The notes under the pieces were generated by a model, which made no database searches, was not told where the DNA came from, and saw only the letters and a list, made by a program, of their open reading frames with translations. From contig JAKQKF010000070.1 of assembly GCA_029560815.1 (NCBI GenBank), forward strand, positions 1 through 5,844: a stretch of DNA of 5,844 nucleotides. Reading direction: 5' to 3'. Both the position numbers and the translations under genes were made by a program. Of this stretch, positions 1 to 5,843 are shown in pieces (within the stretch, counting starts at the first letter, position 1; every line of letters begins with the position of its first letter). Source of the stretch: a bacterium. Lineage in GTDB: Bacteria; KSB1; UBA2214.

Positions 1-576
1 CGCCGCGCCGTGCCCGGGATGGACGATGGTATCGTCCGGCAGGGTGAACAGCTGCGTGCGGATGGAGTGGAGCAGAAGCCCGGCATCGCCGCCCGGCAGA
101 TCGGAGCGGCCGATGGAGTTGCGGAAGAGTACGTCCCCGGGAAAAAGATGGCCGTGGCCATAAAACGACACCCCGCCGGCCGAGTGGCCGGGGGTGAAAA
201 GGAGCTGCAGCTCGAGGCTGCCGATGGCGATTTTCTCGCGGCCTTTCAGCCAGTTGTTGACCTGAAAAAGCTCGGGCGCGGGCAAGCCGAAAAGCGCGCT
301 CTGAAGGGCGACGCCCCCGAGCGCGCTCCTCTCGGCTTCGTGCAGCAGAACCGGTGCCCCGCTCGCCCGCTGCAGGGCCGCGACCGCACCGAGATGGTCG
401 AAATGGGCATGGGTCAGCAGGATATGGGTGAGATGCAGCCCCCGCGCCGAGACCGCCGCCAGAATCTCATCGGCATCGTCGCCGGGATCGATGAGGGCAC
501 CCGCAGGGCTGTCGGGACACTGGACAAGATGGCAGTTCTCTTCGAGCGGGCCGGTGACGATGGTCTCGATGATCAT
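1..576 (-). CDS. MBL-fold metallo-hydrolase, glyoxalase II-like (YcbL type), C-terminus cut by window edge
   Basis: Translating the minus strand from the ATG at 576 gives 192 residues that run off the left edge without a stop. The start reads MIIETIVTGPLEENCHLV, the usual opening of small glyoxalase-II-like hydrolases. Every metal-site motif of the metallo-beta-lactamase fold is present: THAHFDH (H56, H58, D60, H61), TPGHSAGG (H131), FPGDVLF (D148) and VHPGHG (H189). The stretch FRNSIGRSDLPGGD after D148 is typical of the YcbL subgroup. Family members of this kind are about 205-215 residues, so probably only some 15-20 residues are missing. They are cytosolic, usually bind two zinc or iron ions and hydrolyse thioesters such as S-lactoylglutathione; the substrate here cannot be read from sequence. 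A GGAGAG ribosome site (585-590) lies 8 bases before the ATG and overlaps the stop of the upstream gene, so it is probably translated from the same mRNA as the two exported proteins. Fold assignment is very secure, substrate is not. Confidence 0.93.
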   Translation of the reverse strand, partial: MIIETIVTGPLEENCHLVQCPDSPAGALIDPGDDADEILAAVSARGLHLTHILLTHAHFDHLGAVAALQRASGAPVLLHEAERSALGGVALQSALFGLPAPELFQVNNWLKGREKIAIGSLELQLLFTPGHSAGGVSFYGHGHLFPGDVLFRNSIGRSDLPGGDAGLLLHSIRTQLFTLPDDTIVHPGHGAA

Positions 577-589
577 GCGCGCCGCTCTC

Positions 590-1096
590 CTACCGCACCA
601 GCGTGAGTTTGACCACCTGCCGGTGATCGCCCGCCGTGAAACGGACAAAGTAAACCCCGCTCGGCAGCGGCCGCCCGCTGCCGTCCCGCCCGTCCCAGGC
701 GAGGCGGTAGACTCCCGCCTGCTGACGGCCTGCGTAGAGCAGCGCCCGCTCCTCGCCGCGCAGCGAAAAGAGCGCGATCCGCACCCGCTCCGCCCGCGGC
801 AGCTGCCAGCTCAGCATGGTGGTCTGATTGAAGGGATTGGGATAATTCTGCAGCAGGGCGAACTCTTGCGGCGGCTGCTCCGCCGCCAGGGCCACAGCCG
901 TCAGCGGGCCGACGCTAAAGCTGGCGCTCTCCATGCCGCTCAGCGTGGGGATGCCCGCTGCCGCGGCCGCAGTGTAGCGGCCGGAGGCGATCCTTCCGCC
1001 GGCGGTGACAAAGGCGGAGCGTTTCAGGCTGTAAGACTGGGCCTGCAGCAGCATAGGCGGCAGAAGCGCCAGGATGAGCAGTTTCAGATATTTCAT
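590..1096 (-). CDS. Small exported protein with T9SS type A-like C-terminal sorting domain
   Basis: This complete 168-residue protein has three parts. Residues 1-20 are a signal peptide (MKYLKLLILALLPPMLLQAQ) with an AQ-S cleavage region. Residues about 21-68 form a short Gly/Ala/Ser-rich module (AGGRIASGRY, then GIPTLSG and SFSVGP). It resembles the GG...G-rich segment often found at the N-terminus of small sorting-domain proteins in this bacterial group. Residues about 78-168 are a FlgD-Ig-like, type IX sorting domain: LLQNYPNPFNQTT (82-93), WDGRDGSGRPLPSGVYFVR (134-152) and the closing KLTLVR. Known domains of this kind send proteins through the type IX system across the outer membrane and are then removed or anchored. 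There is no catalytic domain. The start is well supported by TGAGGAG (1101-1107) just before the ATG. It sits 17 bases after the fibre-like gene and 13 bases before the hydrolase, within one operon. Its role is unknown; a surface anchor or partner for the upstream fibre is a guess. Confidence 0.88.
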   Translation of the reverse strand: MKYLKLLILALLPPMLLQAQSYSLKRSAFVTAGGRIASGRYTAAAAAGIPTLSGMESASFSVGPLTAVALAAEQPPQEFALLQNYPNPFNQTTMLSWQLPRAERVRIALFSLRGEERALLYAGRQQAGVYRLAWDGRDGSGRPLPSGVYFVRFTAGDHRQVVKLTLVR

Positions 1097-1113
1097 ACCT
1101 CTCCTCAGGGCTT

Positions 1114-3333
1114 CTAGTGCAGGGTTGCCAGGACCTGAATCACGCCGGTGCCTGCGTCAAGCCCCTCGAGGGCCTTGCCCACGATCGTCCCCGGCCTGAT
1201 CTCCACGGCCTTCATGGCATGGCCGGCCACCTCCGAACTGGTGAGCAGGTCGCCGGGGCGGATGGCCCCGTTGGCGGCCGTCACCTTGCAAGGGACGATG
1301 CCGCTGAGGGCGAGGGGATAGCCGCCGCTGACCAGCGTGCCGACCAGGATGGTCGGATTGGTCGAGATGATGCCCGCCACCCGGGTATCGTTGGCCTCCC
1401 GGCAGCGCCGCACCGCATGGAGGGCACCGGGATCGATCACCACCACGTCGCCCGCTTCCAGCTCCTCGGAGCCGTTGATCTTTTCCGCCAGATCGGCCCA
1501 GCCGCCGGTGGTGCAGCGGGCCTGTCCTTCGACGAAAAGGGCGAAACTGTTGACCGTGGTCGATCCCTCGAGACGGGCGTGAACACCGTAGAGGGCGCCG
1601 GAGCCCATCACGCCGGTTCCGGTGGAGCTGGTGCCGCGCAAGCCGCCGGTGAGCCCGCTCCCCTGGATGCCCCAGCTGTTCGCCGCGGCGAGGTTGGCGA
1701 CGTTAAAGACCGCCCCGCCGACGTAATTCTTGCTCATGCTGAAGGTGTTGCCGAAATGGCGCTGCTGGAGGAGATTATCCGCCAGGTCAATGGACTGGAT
1801 CCCCAGATCGGCAATCATCGGGCTGGTGATGCCCCCGACGAGGCTTTTATTGACAAAGCGGGAATCGTAGGCGGCTCCGGTGAGATACCCCTCCTCGAGG
1901 CGGAGGATGACATCCCCGTTCTGGCCGGATGTGGTGGTGGTGACGCCGCTGGTGCCGGTGACGCTGGTGATGTCGCCGGCGGGGAAGGCAAGATCGCGGG
2001 GTTCAATGGTGCCGTCAAGGATCATGGTGCCGGTGATTCCGCCCACCTGGCCTCTCTGCACAAAGCGGCCGTCGTAGGCGGAGCCGTCGCGAAAGGGGGT
2101 CTCCAGCTGCAGGGTGAGGTCGCCGGTCACTCCTCCGCCCATGAGGCCGTTCATGGTCTGCACCGAGGTGATGTCGCCCAGGTTGAAGCCGATGTCCTCC
2201 TGGGTGATGGAATAGTTTTTGATATCGGCGCCCGAAACCTCGCCATCCTTGATCATCGCGCTGGTGATGCTGGTCTCCTCGCCCTTGCGCACGAAACGGC
2301 TGTCGTAGGCGCTGCCGTTCTGGTAATTGCTGTTGAGGGAGAGGGTGACCGGACCACTCACGCCGCCGCCGGTGAGGCCGTTGCCGGCCACGATCGCCGT
2401 GACGGTGCCGAGGGTGAAACCCAGGTCGACGGGCTGAATGGAATTGTCGGCGATCTTGGCCGAGGTGACGCTGCCGTCGCGCAGCATGCCCGAATTGACC
2501 GAAGCGCTCTCCTCGCGGCGGACGAAACGGGTGTCGTAGGACTGGCCGGTGGCGTACTCGGTGGCGAGAGCGAGGGAGACGGCGCCGGTGGTGCCGCCGC
2601 CGTTGAGGCCGTTGCCGGGCGTGACGGCGGTGATGGTGCCGGCGCCGAGGCTGAAGCCGATATCGGAGCGCTGGATCGATCCGTCCACGATCATCTCACC
2701 GGTGACGCTGTTGGTGCTGCCGCGCGCCACATAGCCGGCATCGAGCTGGAAGCGGTCATAAACATCCGCCGCCTTTTTTCCGCCCAGTTTGGCCGCATCG
2801 ATGTCGTTGCTGGCGGCATTGTTGGCCTGGCTGCGGGTGTAGAACTGGTCCGCGGCCACCTGGCCAAGGGCGCCGGCATTTGCGGCATAGAGGCTGAAGG
2901 GGACGTTGAGCAGCTCCTTGCGCGGGGTCAGGGCCTCGCCGTTGACCTCGAGCTGGATCCAGCGCGGACCGCCCTCGAAGACGGTGCGCGGAAATTCGAT
3001 CGTGCGCCCGAGCTCGGCGGTGAAATAACCCTGATAGACGTCAAGATTATGCTCCTCCTGCCACAACTTGGTCCCGATCTGCGCCTCCGACCAGATGCTC
3101 AACCGCGCCGGCAGGCTGCCGGTGATGGGATTGCCGTTGCTGTCGGTGAGAAATCCCTGCCAGGCGACGACGGTCGAGGTCACCACCGCCTCGCTCTTTT
3201 GCAGGGCGATATCGGAGCCGGACGCGGCGGCGCTGTCCGCCGCGGCGGCGAGCGGGAGCGCCTGGGCTCTCACTCCATGGGGGGTGATAAACGCAATAAG
3301 GGCACAAAACAAGAGCAGAGCACGGCGCTTCAT
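1114..3333 (-). CDS. Exported fibre-like protein with tandem tail-fibre-type repeats
   Basis: This complete protein has 739 residues. The ATG at 3333 is preferred over an in-frame ATG 13 codons upstream because GGAGGT lies 9 bases before it and it opens directly into a signal peptide (MKRRALLLFCALIAFITPHGVRAQA). Residues about 53-155 match a beta-rich N-terminal domain common in large exported proteins: WQGFLTDSNGNPITG, LWQEEHNL, GYFTAELG and PRKELLNVPFSLYAANA. Residues about 191-520 hold a partial and then four full tandem repeats. Each contains an ITSV..GNGL.GGG..G.VTL element, a YD.RFV element and a MI.DGSI...DIGF element. Such repeats are familiar from phage tail-fibre-like and other trimeric fibre proteins. 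Residues about 529-610 are Gly-rich (GTSSTGTGVMGSGALYGVH). Residues about 611-739 form a C-terminal domain: GWADLAEKI, AGDVVVIDP, VAGIISTNP, ALSGIVPCKV, RPGDLLTSS and GTIVGKALE. No enzyme motif and no C-terminal sorting domain are visible. It is probably a surface or periplasmic fibre; ligand and assembly are unknown. It leads an operon with the next two genes. Confidence 0.9.
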   Translation of the reverse strand: MKRRALLLFCALIAFITPHGVRAQALPLAAAADSAAASGSDIALQKSEAVVTSTVVAWQGFLTDSNGNPITGSLPARLSIWSEAQIGTKLWQEEHNLDVYQGYFTAELGRTIEFPRTVFEGGPRWIQLEVNGEALTPRKELLNVPFSLYAANAGALGQVAADQFYTRSQANNAASNDIDAAKLGGKKAADVYDRFQLDAGYVARGSTNSVTGEMIVDGSIQRSDIGFSLGAGTITAVTPGNGLNGGGTTGAVSLALATEYATGQSYDTRFVRREESASVNSGMLRDGSVTSAKIADNSIQPVDLGFTLGTVTAIVAGNGLTGGGVSGPVTLSLNSNYQNGSAYDSRFVRKGEETSITSAMIKDGEVSGADIKNYSITQEDIGFNLGDITSVQTMNGLMGGGVTGDLTLQLETPFRDGSAYDGRFVQRGQVGGITGTMILDGTIEPRDLAFPAGDITSVTGTSGVTTTTSGQNGDVILRLEEGYLTGAAYDSRFVNKSLVGGITSPMIADLGIQSIDLADNLLQQRHFGNTFSMSKNYVGGAVFNVANLAAANSWGIQGSGLTGGLRGTSSTGTGVMGSGALYGVHARLEGSTTVNSFALFVEGQARCTTGGWADLAEKINGSEELEAGDVVVIDPGALHAVRRCREANDTRVAGIISTNPTILVGTLVSGGYPLALSGIVPCKVTAANGAIRPGDLLTSSEVAGHAMKAVEIRPGTIVGKALEGLDAGTGVIQVLATLH
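1774..2763 (-). repeat. Tandem protein repeats within the fibre-like gene (partial plus four units)
   Basis: The coding repeats are: partial unit 2644-2763 (residues 191-230), unit 1 2407-2643 (231-309), unit 2 2176-2406 (310-386), unit 3 1975-2175 (387-453) and unit 4 1774-1974 (454-520). The conserved anchor YD.RFV occurs at residues 266, 343, 420 and 489, with a degenerate YDRF at 192. Units 1 and 2 are 77-79 residues and units 3 and 4 about 67. The difference is one extra copy of a 10-residue sub-repeat of the form (A/K/V)DGSI...D(I/L). The units differ at many positions, so they look like old duplications, not recent DNA expansion. Boundaries are set by eye and may shift by a few residues. 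Confidence 0.85.
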
Positions 3334-3342
3334 GGTGCCGGT

Positions 3343-3348
3343 ACCTCC
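3343..3348 (-). promoter_or_regulatory. Ribosome binding site deciding the fibre-gene start
   Basis: The minus strand reads GGAGGT, then 9 bases, then the ATG at 3333. This near-perfect Shine-Dalgarno site selects the ATG at 3333 over the upstream in-frame ATG at 3372. Using 3372 would put 13 extra residues (starting MHPREISTGG) ahead of the signal peptide and would bury this site inside the gene. Confidence 0.85.
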
Positions 3349-3380
3349 AGTTGAAATTTCCCGGGGATGCATGGCGATGG

Positions 3381-3424
3381 ATTTACTTTAATAATAATAG
3401 GTGCTTTGCGCCGTGTTTGCAGAA
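3381..3424 (-). promoter_or_regulatory. Candidate promoter of the fibre/sorting-domain/hydrolase operon
   Basis: An AT-rich island in otherwise GC-rich DNA lies between the terminator and the fibre gene. On the minus strand it reads CTATTATTATTAAAG at 3400-3386, with TATTAT at 3399-3394 as a possible -10 box. No convincing -35 hexamer is found 16-19 bases upstream, so the exact element is uncertain. If used, it would give a leader of about 50 bases. The position, just downstream of a terminator and ahead of the first operon gene, supports the call more than the boxes do. Confidence 0.4.
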
Positions 3425-3444
3425 TTTTTTCGCACCGGACGGCC

Positions 3445-3482
3445 AAATAAAAAACCCCGGCGGGCCTGGAGGCGCACCGGGG
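3445..3482 (-). terminator. Intrinsic terminator following the M24 peptidase gene
   Basis: On the minus strand, CCCCGG (3482-3477) pairs with CCGGGG (3460-3455). A partly paired interior contains GCC-TCCA-GGC. The hairpin is followed at once by TTTTTTATTT (3454-3445). This is a textbook rho-independent terminator in the direction of transcription. It lies about 150 bases beyond the peptidase stop codon and just upstream of the promoter-like stretch for the next operon, so it separates the two transcription units. Confidence 0.9.
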
Positions 3483-3632
3483 AGAAGTAAGGGCTGCAGA
3501 TGGATTGGGCGGAATCGAGGCACCGCCGATACAGACGCTTCAAATGACCATGTGGACGCCGCGGATGTTGACGGTTCCGCCGGCGATAATCCGGGCCGCA
3601 CTGCCGGGAGAAACGGGCCGGCGCCGCGGAGA
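3483..3632. other. Untranslated stretch between the peptidase stop and its terminator
   Basis: About 150 GC-rich bases lie between the peptidase stop codon and the terminator hairpin. The peptidase frame stays open for 31 codons past its TGA, ending at a second TGA at 3540-3542. The peptidase already ends where its family usually ends, so this extension is not taken as coding. No ribosome site followed by a plausible small gene was seen on either strand. I see nothing else here except general GC-richness. Confidence 0.6.
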
Positions 3633-4808
3633 TCAGACCACCAGCAGTTCGGTCTGCGGCGACGAGAGGAACTCGCACCCTTTGTCGTTCACCACCACCA
3701 TCTCCTCGATGGTCACCACACCGTGGCCGGGCACCGTCAGGCGCGGCTCCAGGGTGTAGACCTGGCCCGCCTCGACCTTGAGGAAGGGGAGGTTCTTGTA
3801 GCGGTCCCAGATCGGACAGAGCAGTCCCGCGCCGTCGTGGGCGCTGCGGCCGACCTGGTGCCCGAGGGCATGGGGGAATTCCTCATAGCCCGCGTCGACG
3901 ATGTACTGCCGCGCCACCTTGTCGATGGTCCATCCCTCCACCCCGGGTTTGAGGGCCGCCGCGGCCGCCTGGATCGCTCCGTAGATGGTGGCAAAGCCGC
4001 GCTGCACCTCGGCCGGAGCCTCGCTCTCGCCCGGGCGCAGGAAGTACCAGGTGCGCTGCAGGTCCGAAACGTAGCCCTCATAGCGCACCCCGAAATCGGT
4101 ATTCATGATGTGGCCGGGCTCGATCCGCCGCCCGGTCGGACCGGCGTGGGCTCCGGCGGTGTCGGGGCCGGAAAAGACCGAGGGACAGTGGTCCGCCGAC
4201 CAGGCCGGGGTGAGGCCGCGCGCCTCCATCAGGTCGGTGATGAAGGCGGCCACCTCCCGCTCAGTCATGCCGGTGCGCACGTGGGCGGTGACCTGATCGT
4301 AGATGTCGAGGGTCTCACGGATGGCCGATTTGATCCGGCTCAGCTCGGCCGGCGACTTGCGCCCGCGCAGGGCCGCCACCAGCGCCTCGCTCGACTCGAG
4401 CCGGTCCACCCAGGGAGTTCCCTTGAGATAGTCGGTGAGGATGAGGTAGAGTCCGTACGAAAGCCCGTCGGCCATGACGTCGTTGGCCGAATAGTTGATG
4501 GCGATGCGTTTCGGCTGCTCCGCTTCGATCACCTCGAGCAGCGGGCCGGCCACGGAATCGACATAGCCCCTCACCTCATAGCGGCTGACGGCATCGCGCA
4601 CGCCGTGCATGTCGAGGCTGCCGACGATGGCAATGGCCTTGCCCGAGGCGGTGAGAATAAAAGCCGAGGGCCACACCACGTGCGCCCCGGCGAGCAGATC
4701 GAGGACCGGATCGGGGGCGGAGGTGGTCTCGCGCACAAAGGTGAGCCAGAGGTCCACCCCTTTCTCCTGCATGATAGCGATCGCCTGTTCTATCTTTTCA
4801 TTGACCAT
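3633..4808 (-). CDS. M24-family metallopeptidase, Xaa-Pro aminopeptidase/prolidase type
   Basis: This complete 391-residue protein has no signal peptide, so it is probably cytosolic. Residues 1 to about 150 form the creatinase-like N-terminal domain; about 158-391 form the pita-bread catalytic domain. The five expected metal ligands are visible: D238 (NTDFG), D249 (VSDLQR), H317 (PHALGHQVG), E354 (YTLEPR) and E368 (TIEEMV). H221 (HAGP) and H324 fit the family's other active-site histidines. Members remove an N-terminal residue before proline or split X-Pro dipeptides, usually with two manganese or cobalt ions; which of these applies cannot be decided. The loop between H324 and E354 contains GLLCPIWDRYKNLPFLKVEAG, longer than the short loop in standard prolidases. 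The ATG at 4808 is preferred to one 18 codons upstream because GGAGAA (4817-4822) lies 8 bases before it. The longer version would also add a basic stretch encoded by a GC hairpin. It lies about 120 bases after the SPFH gene and is followed by a strong terminator. Confidence 0.93.
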   Translation of the reverse strand: MVNEKIEQAIAIMQEKGVDLWLTFVRETTSAPDPVLDLLAGAHVVWPSAFILTASGKAIAIVGSLDMHGVRDAVSRYEVRGYVDSVAGPLLEVIEAEQPKRIAINYSANDVMADGLSYGLYLILTDYLKGTPWVDRLESSEALVAALRGRKSPAELSRIKSAIRETLDIYDQVTAHVRTGMTEREVAAFITDLMEARGLTPAWSADHCPSVFSGPDTAGAHAGPTGRRIEPGHIMNTDFGVRYEGYVSDLQRTWYFLRPGESEAPAEVQRGFATIYGAIQAAAAALKPGVEGWTIDKVARQYIVDAGYEEFPHALGHQVGRSAHDGAGLLCPIWDRYKNLPFLKVEAGQVYTLEPRLTVPGHGVVTIEEMVVVNDKGCEFLSSPQTELLVV

Positions 4809-4816
4809 GTACAAGG

Positions 4817-4822
4817 TTCTCC
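4817..4822 (-). promoter_or_regulatory. Ribosome binding site deciding the M24 peptidase start
   Basis: The minus strand reads GGAGAA, 8 bases, then the ATG at 4808. The alternative ATG at 4862 has no comparable site, and its 18 extra codons run through the GC-rich hairpin at 4837-4851. Confidence 0.75.
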
Positions 4823-4836
4823 ATAGCTGAATACGC

Positions 4837-4856
4837 GCCCCGCGCGGGGGCTTTTT
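4837..4856 (+). terminator. Possible short terminator-like hairpin pointing along the plus strand
   Basis: Read on the plus strand, GCCCC (4837-4841) and GGGGC (4847-4851) form a 5-bp stem with a 5-base loop, followed directly by TTTTT (4852-4856). The shape is that of an intrinsic terminator, but every gene here runs on the minus strand. It could stop antisense transcripts, or act on the minus strand as a leader hairpin about 15 bases ahead of the peptidase ribosome site. The stem is short enough to be chance in GC-rich DNA. Confidence 0.35.
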
Positions 4857-4883
4857 ACGCACTGCCTCAAAATCAGGGTTGAT

Positions 4884-4908
4884 CGGGCTGTACGGCTGCA
4901 GCAGCCCG
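4884..4908. repeat. Inverted repeat (hairpin) downstream of the SPFH gene
   Basis: CGGGCTG (4884-4890) and CAGCCCG (4902-4908) are perfect 7-base complements around an 11-base loop, starting about 20 bases past the SPFH stop codon. On the minus strand the hairpin is followed by ATCAACCCTGATTTTG, which lacks a proper T-run, so it is at best a weak terminator. It may protect the SPFH transcript end or be an attenuator before the peptidase gene. Confidence 0.45.
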
Positions 4909-4928
4909 CGGCGGCAGGGGGATGATGG

Positions 4929-5843
4929 TTACTGTTTGCCCCCAAACCCCTGCATGTTGAGCATCGGCACCGCTCCCTGGGGCAGGATACCCCACTGGAT
5001 GTTCGGCGCCAGCTTTTGCACAAATTCCCACTGGATGATGGTCGGGTTTTTGGTCAGCGCCGTCTGGCGGATCTCGATGCTGCGGGCATCGCCCTCGGCG
5101 GCGACGATCTTTTGCTCCTTGCGCATCTTTTCCTGCTCGAGCTTGTTGCGCTCGGTGCTGATGTTCTCCAGGGCGATCTGCTTCTCCTCGAGAGTGTGGG
5201 CATATTCTTCAGTGAAGGTGATGTTGCGCAGCACCAGCTCGTCGAGGATCAGGCCGTTCTCCTGAAACTTGGGTGAGATTTCGTCAAAAAGGACCTGCTG
5301 GGCTTCATAGCTGGTCTTGGTGTAGAGGTCATAGGCGGCGAACTTGGTCGGCACGCGCCGGCCCGAACCGCGGATCTCGGTTTTGACCACCTTTTCGACA
5401 TAGTCGCGCTCCGTGCCCAGGTTCTGCAGGATCCAGGCCGCTTTGCCGGGCTGGATCATGAAGCGGGCGGTGATGCCGACTTTGATCTGCTGGCCGTCGG
5501 AGGTGAGGGCCGAGATGATGATGTCGGGATAGTCAGCCTGGCTCTGGTCCGGGATCTCCGAGGCCTCGTAGGTCTTTTTCACCGTCGGGTAGAGCACGAC
5601 CTGGTCCACAAACGGCAGGATAAAGTGCAGGCCCGGAGCCATTTCTCCCTTGACAGCGCCGAGGCGTTTGACGACGCCCGCGGTGCCGGCCTGGATCACC
5701 ACCACCGACTGGGAGATGAGCAGCAGTACGATCAAGAGGGCGACGACGGGCAGGCCGAACCGTTTAAAGCCGCCCATGGCGGCGCTGGCCGCCCCGGCGG
5801 TGCGCGGGTTGTTGCGCAGAATCATCAGGGCGATGAAGGCCAT
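4929..5843 (-). CDS. SPFH/Band 7 (prohibitin/HflC-like) membrane protein; start uncertain
   Basis: The reading frame gives 304 residues from an ATG at 5843, one base from the window edge. Residues about 29-47 are a transmembrane segment (LPVVALLIVLLLISQSVVVI). The Band 7 domain follows: IQAGTAGVVKRLGAV (50-64), APGLHFILPFVDQVVLYPTV (69-88), a VKKTYEASE strand and a FAAYDLYTKTSYEAQQ stretch (168-183). About 212-262 is a charged, alanine-containing helix likely to form a coiled coil (EEKQIALENISTERNKLEQEK). The tail ends GFGGKQ. Proteins of this family form large ring or cage assemblies in the membrane and modulate proteases such as FtsH, or organise membrane domains. A prohibitin-like role is the best fit, but the partner is unknown. 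No HflK-like gene is visible. The first nine residues (MAFIALMIL) are hydrophobic and no ribosome site can be seen, so translation may start further upstream, possibly adding another membrane segment. M7 and M23 are weaker alternatives. Confidence 0.9.
   Translation of the reverse strand: MAFIALMILRNNPRTAGAASAAMGGFKRFGLPVVALLIVLLLISQSVVVIQAGTAGVVKRLGAVKGEMAPGLHFILPFVDQVVLYPTVKKTYEASEIPDQSQADYPDIIISALTSDGQQIKVGITARFMIQPGKAAWILQNLGTERDYVEKVVKTEIRGSGRRVPTKFAAYDLYTKTSYEAQQVLFDEISPKFQENGLILDELVLRNITFTEEYAHTLEEKQIALENISTERNKLEQEKMRKEQKIVAAEGDARSIEIRQTALTKNPTIIQWEFVQKLAPNIQWGILPQGAVPMLNMQGFGGKQ

Noticed and set aside
10..606. A 198-codon plus-strand frame at the left edge
   Set aside because: It mirrors the MBL-fold hydrolase, whose full metal-binding motif set is on the minus strand.
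590..1096. The sorting-domain gene as a truncated remnant of a larger secreted enzyme
   Set aside because: It has its own strong ribosome site, signal peptide, N-terminal module and intact sorting domain in one frame, with no sign of frameshift or deletion.
1774..2763. Repeats in the fibre gene as a possible CRISPR array or DNA satellite
   Set aside because: The periodicity (about 200-237 bases) is at protein level, the reading frame is kept throughout, and the DNA copies are diverged. There are no short identical repeats with unique spacers.
1114..3333. The fibre-like gene as part of a prophage or phage-tail-like injection system
   Set aside because: The protein has a secretory signal peptide, and neighbouring genes are a sorting-domain protein, a metabolic hydrolase and a peptidase. 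There is no baseplate, sheath, capsid, integrase or lysis gene, so the similarity is to the repeat type only.
1117..3354. A 745-codon open frame on the plus strand covering the whole fibre gene
   Set aside because: It is the codon-for-codon complement of the fibre gene and has low-complexity Gly/Ala/Asp/His composition with no domain. It is open only because the sense gene lacks TTA, CTA and TCA codons. The minus-strand protein has a signal peptide, clear repeats, a ribosome site and recognisable domains.
3540..3632. In-frame continuation of the peptidase past its TGA (31 codons), suggesting readthrough or selenocysteine
   Set aside because: The protein ends at the usual family C-terminus (CEFLSSPQTELLVV), the extension has no recognisable content, and no selenocysteine-type hairpin was seen directly after the TGA.
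3351..4826. A 491-codon open frame on the plus strand over the peptidase gene
   Set aside because: It is the exact antisense frame of a peptidase with all metal ligands conserved; its own translation resembles no family.
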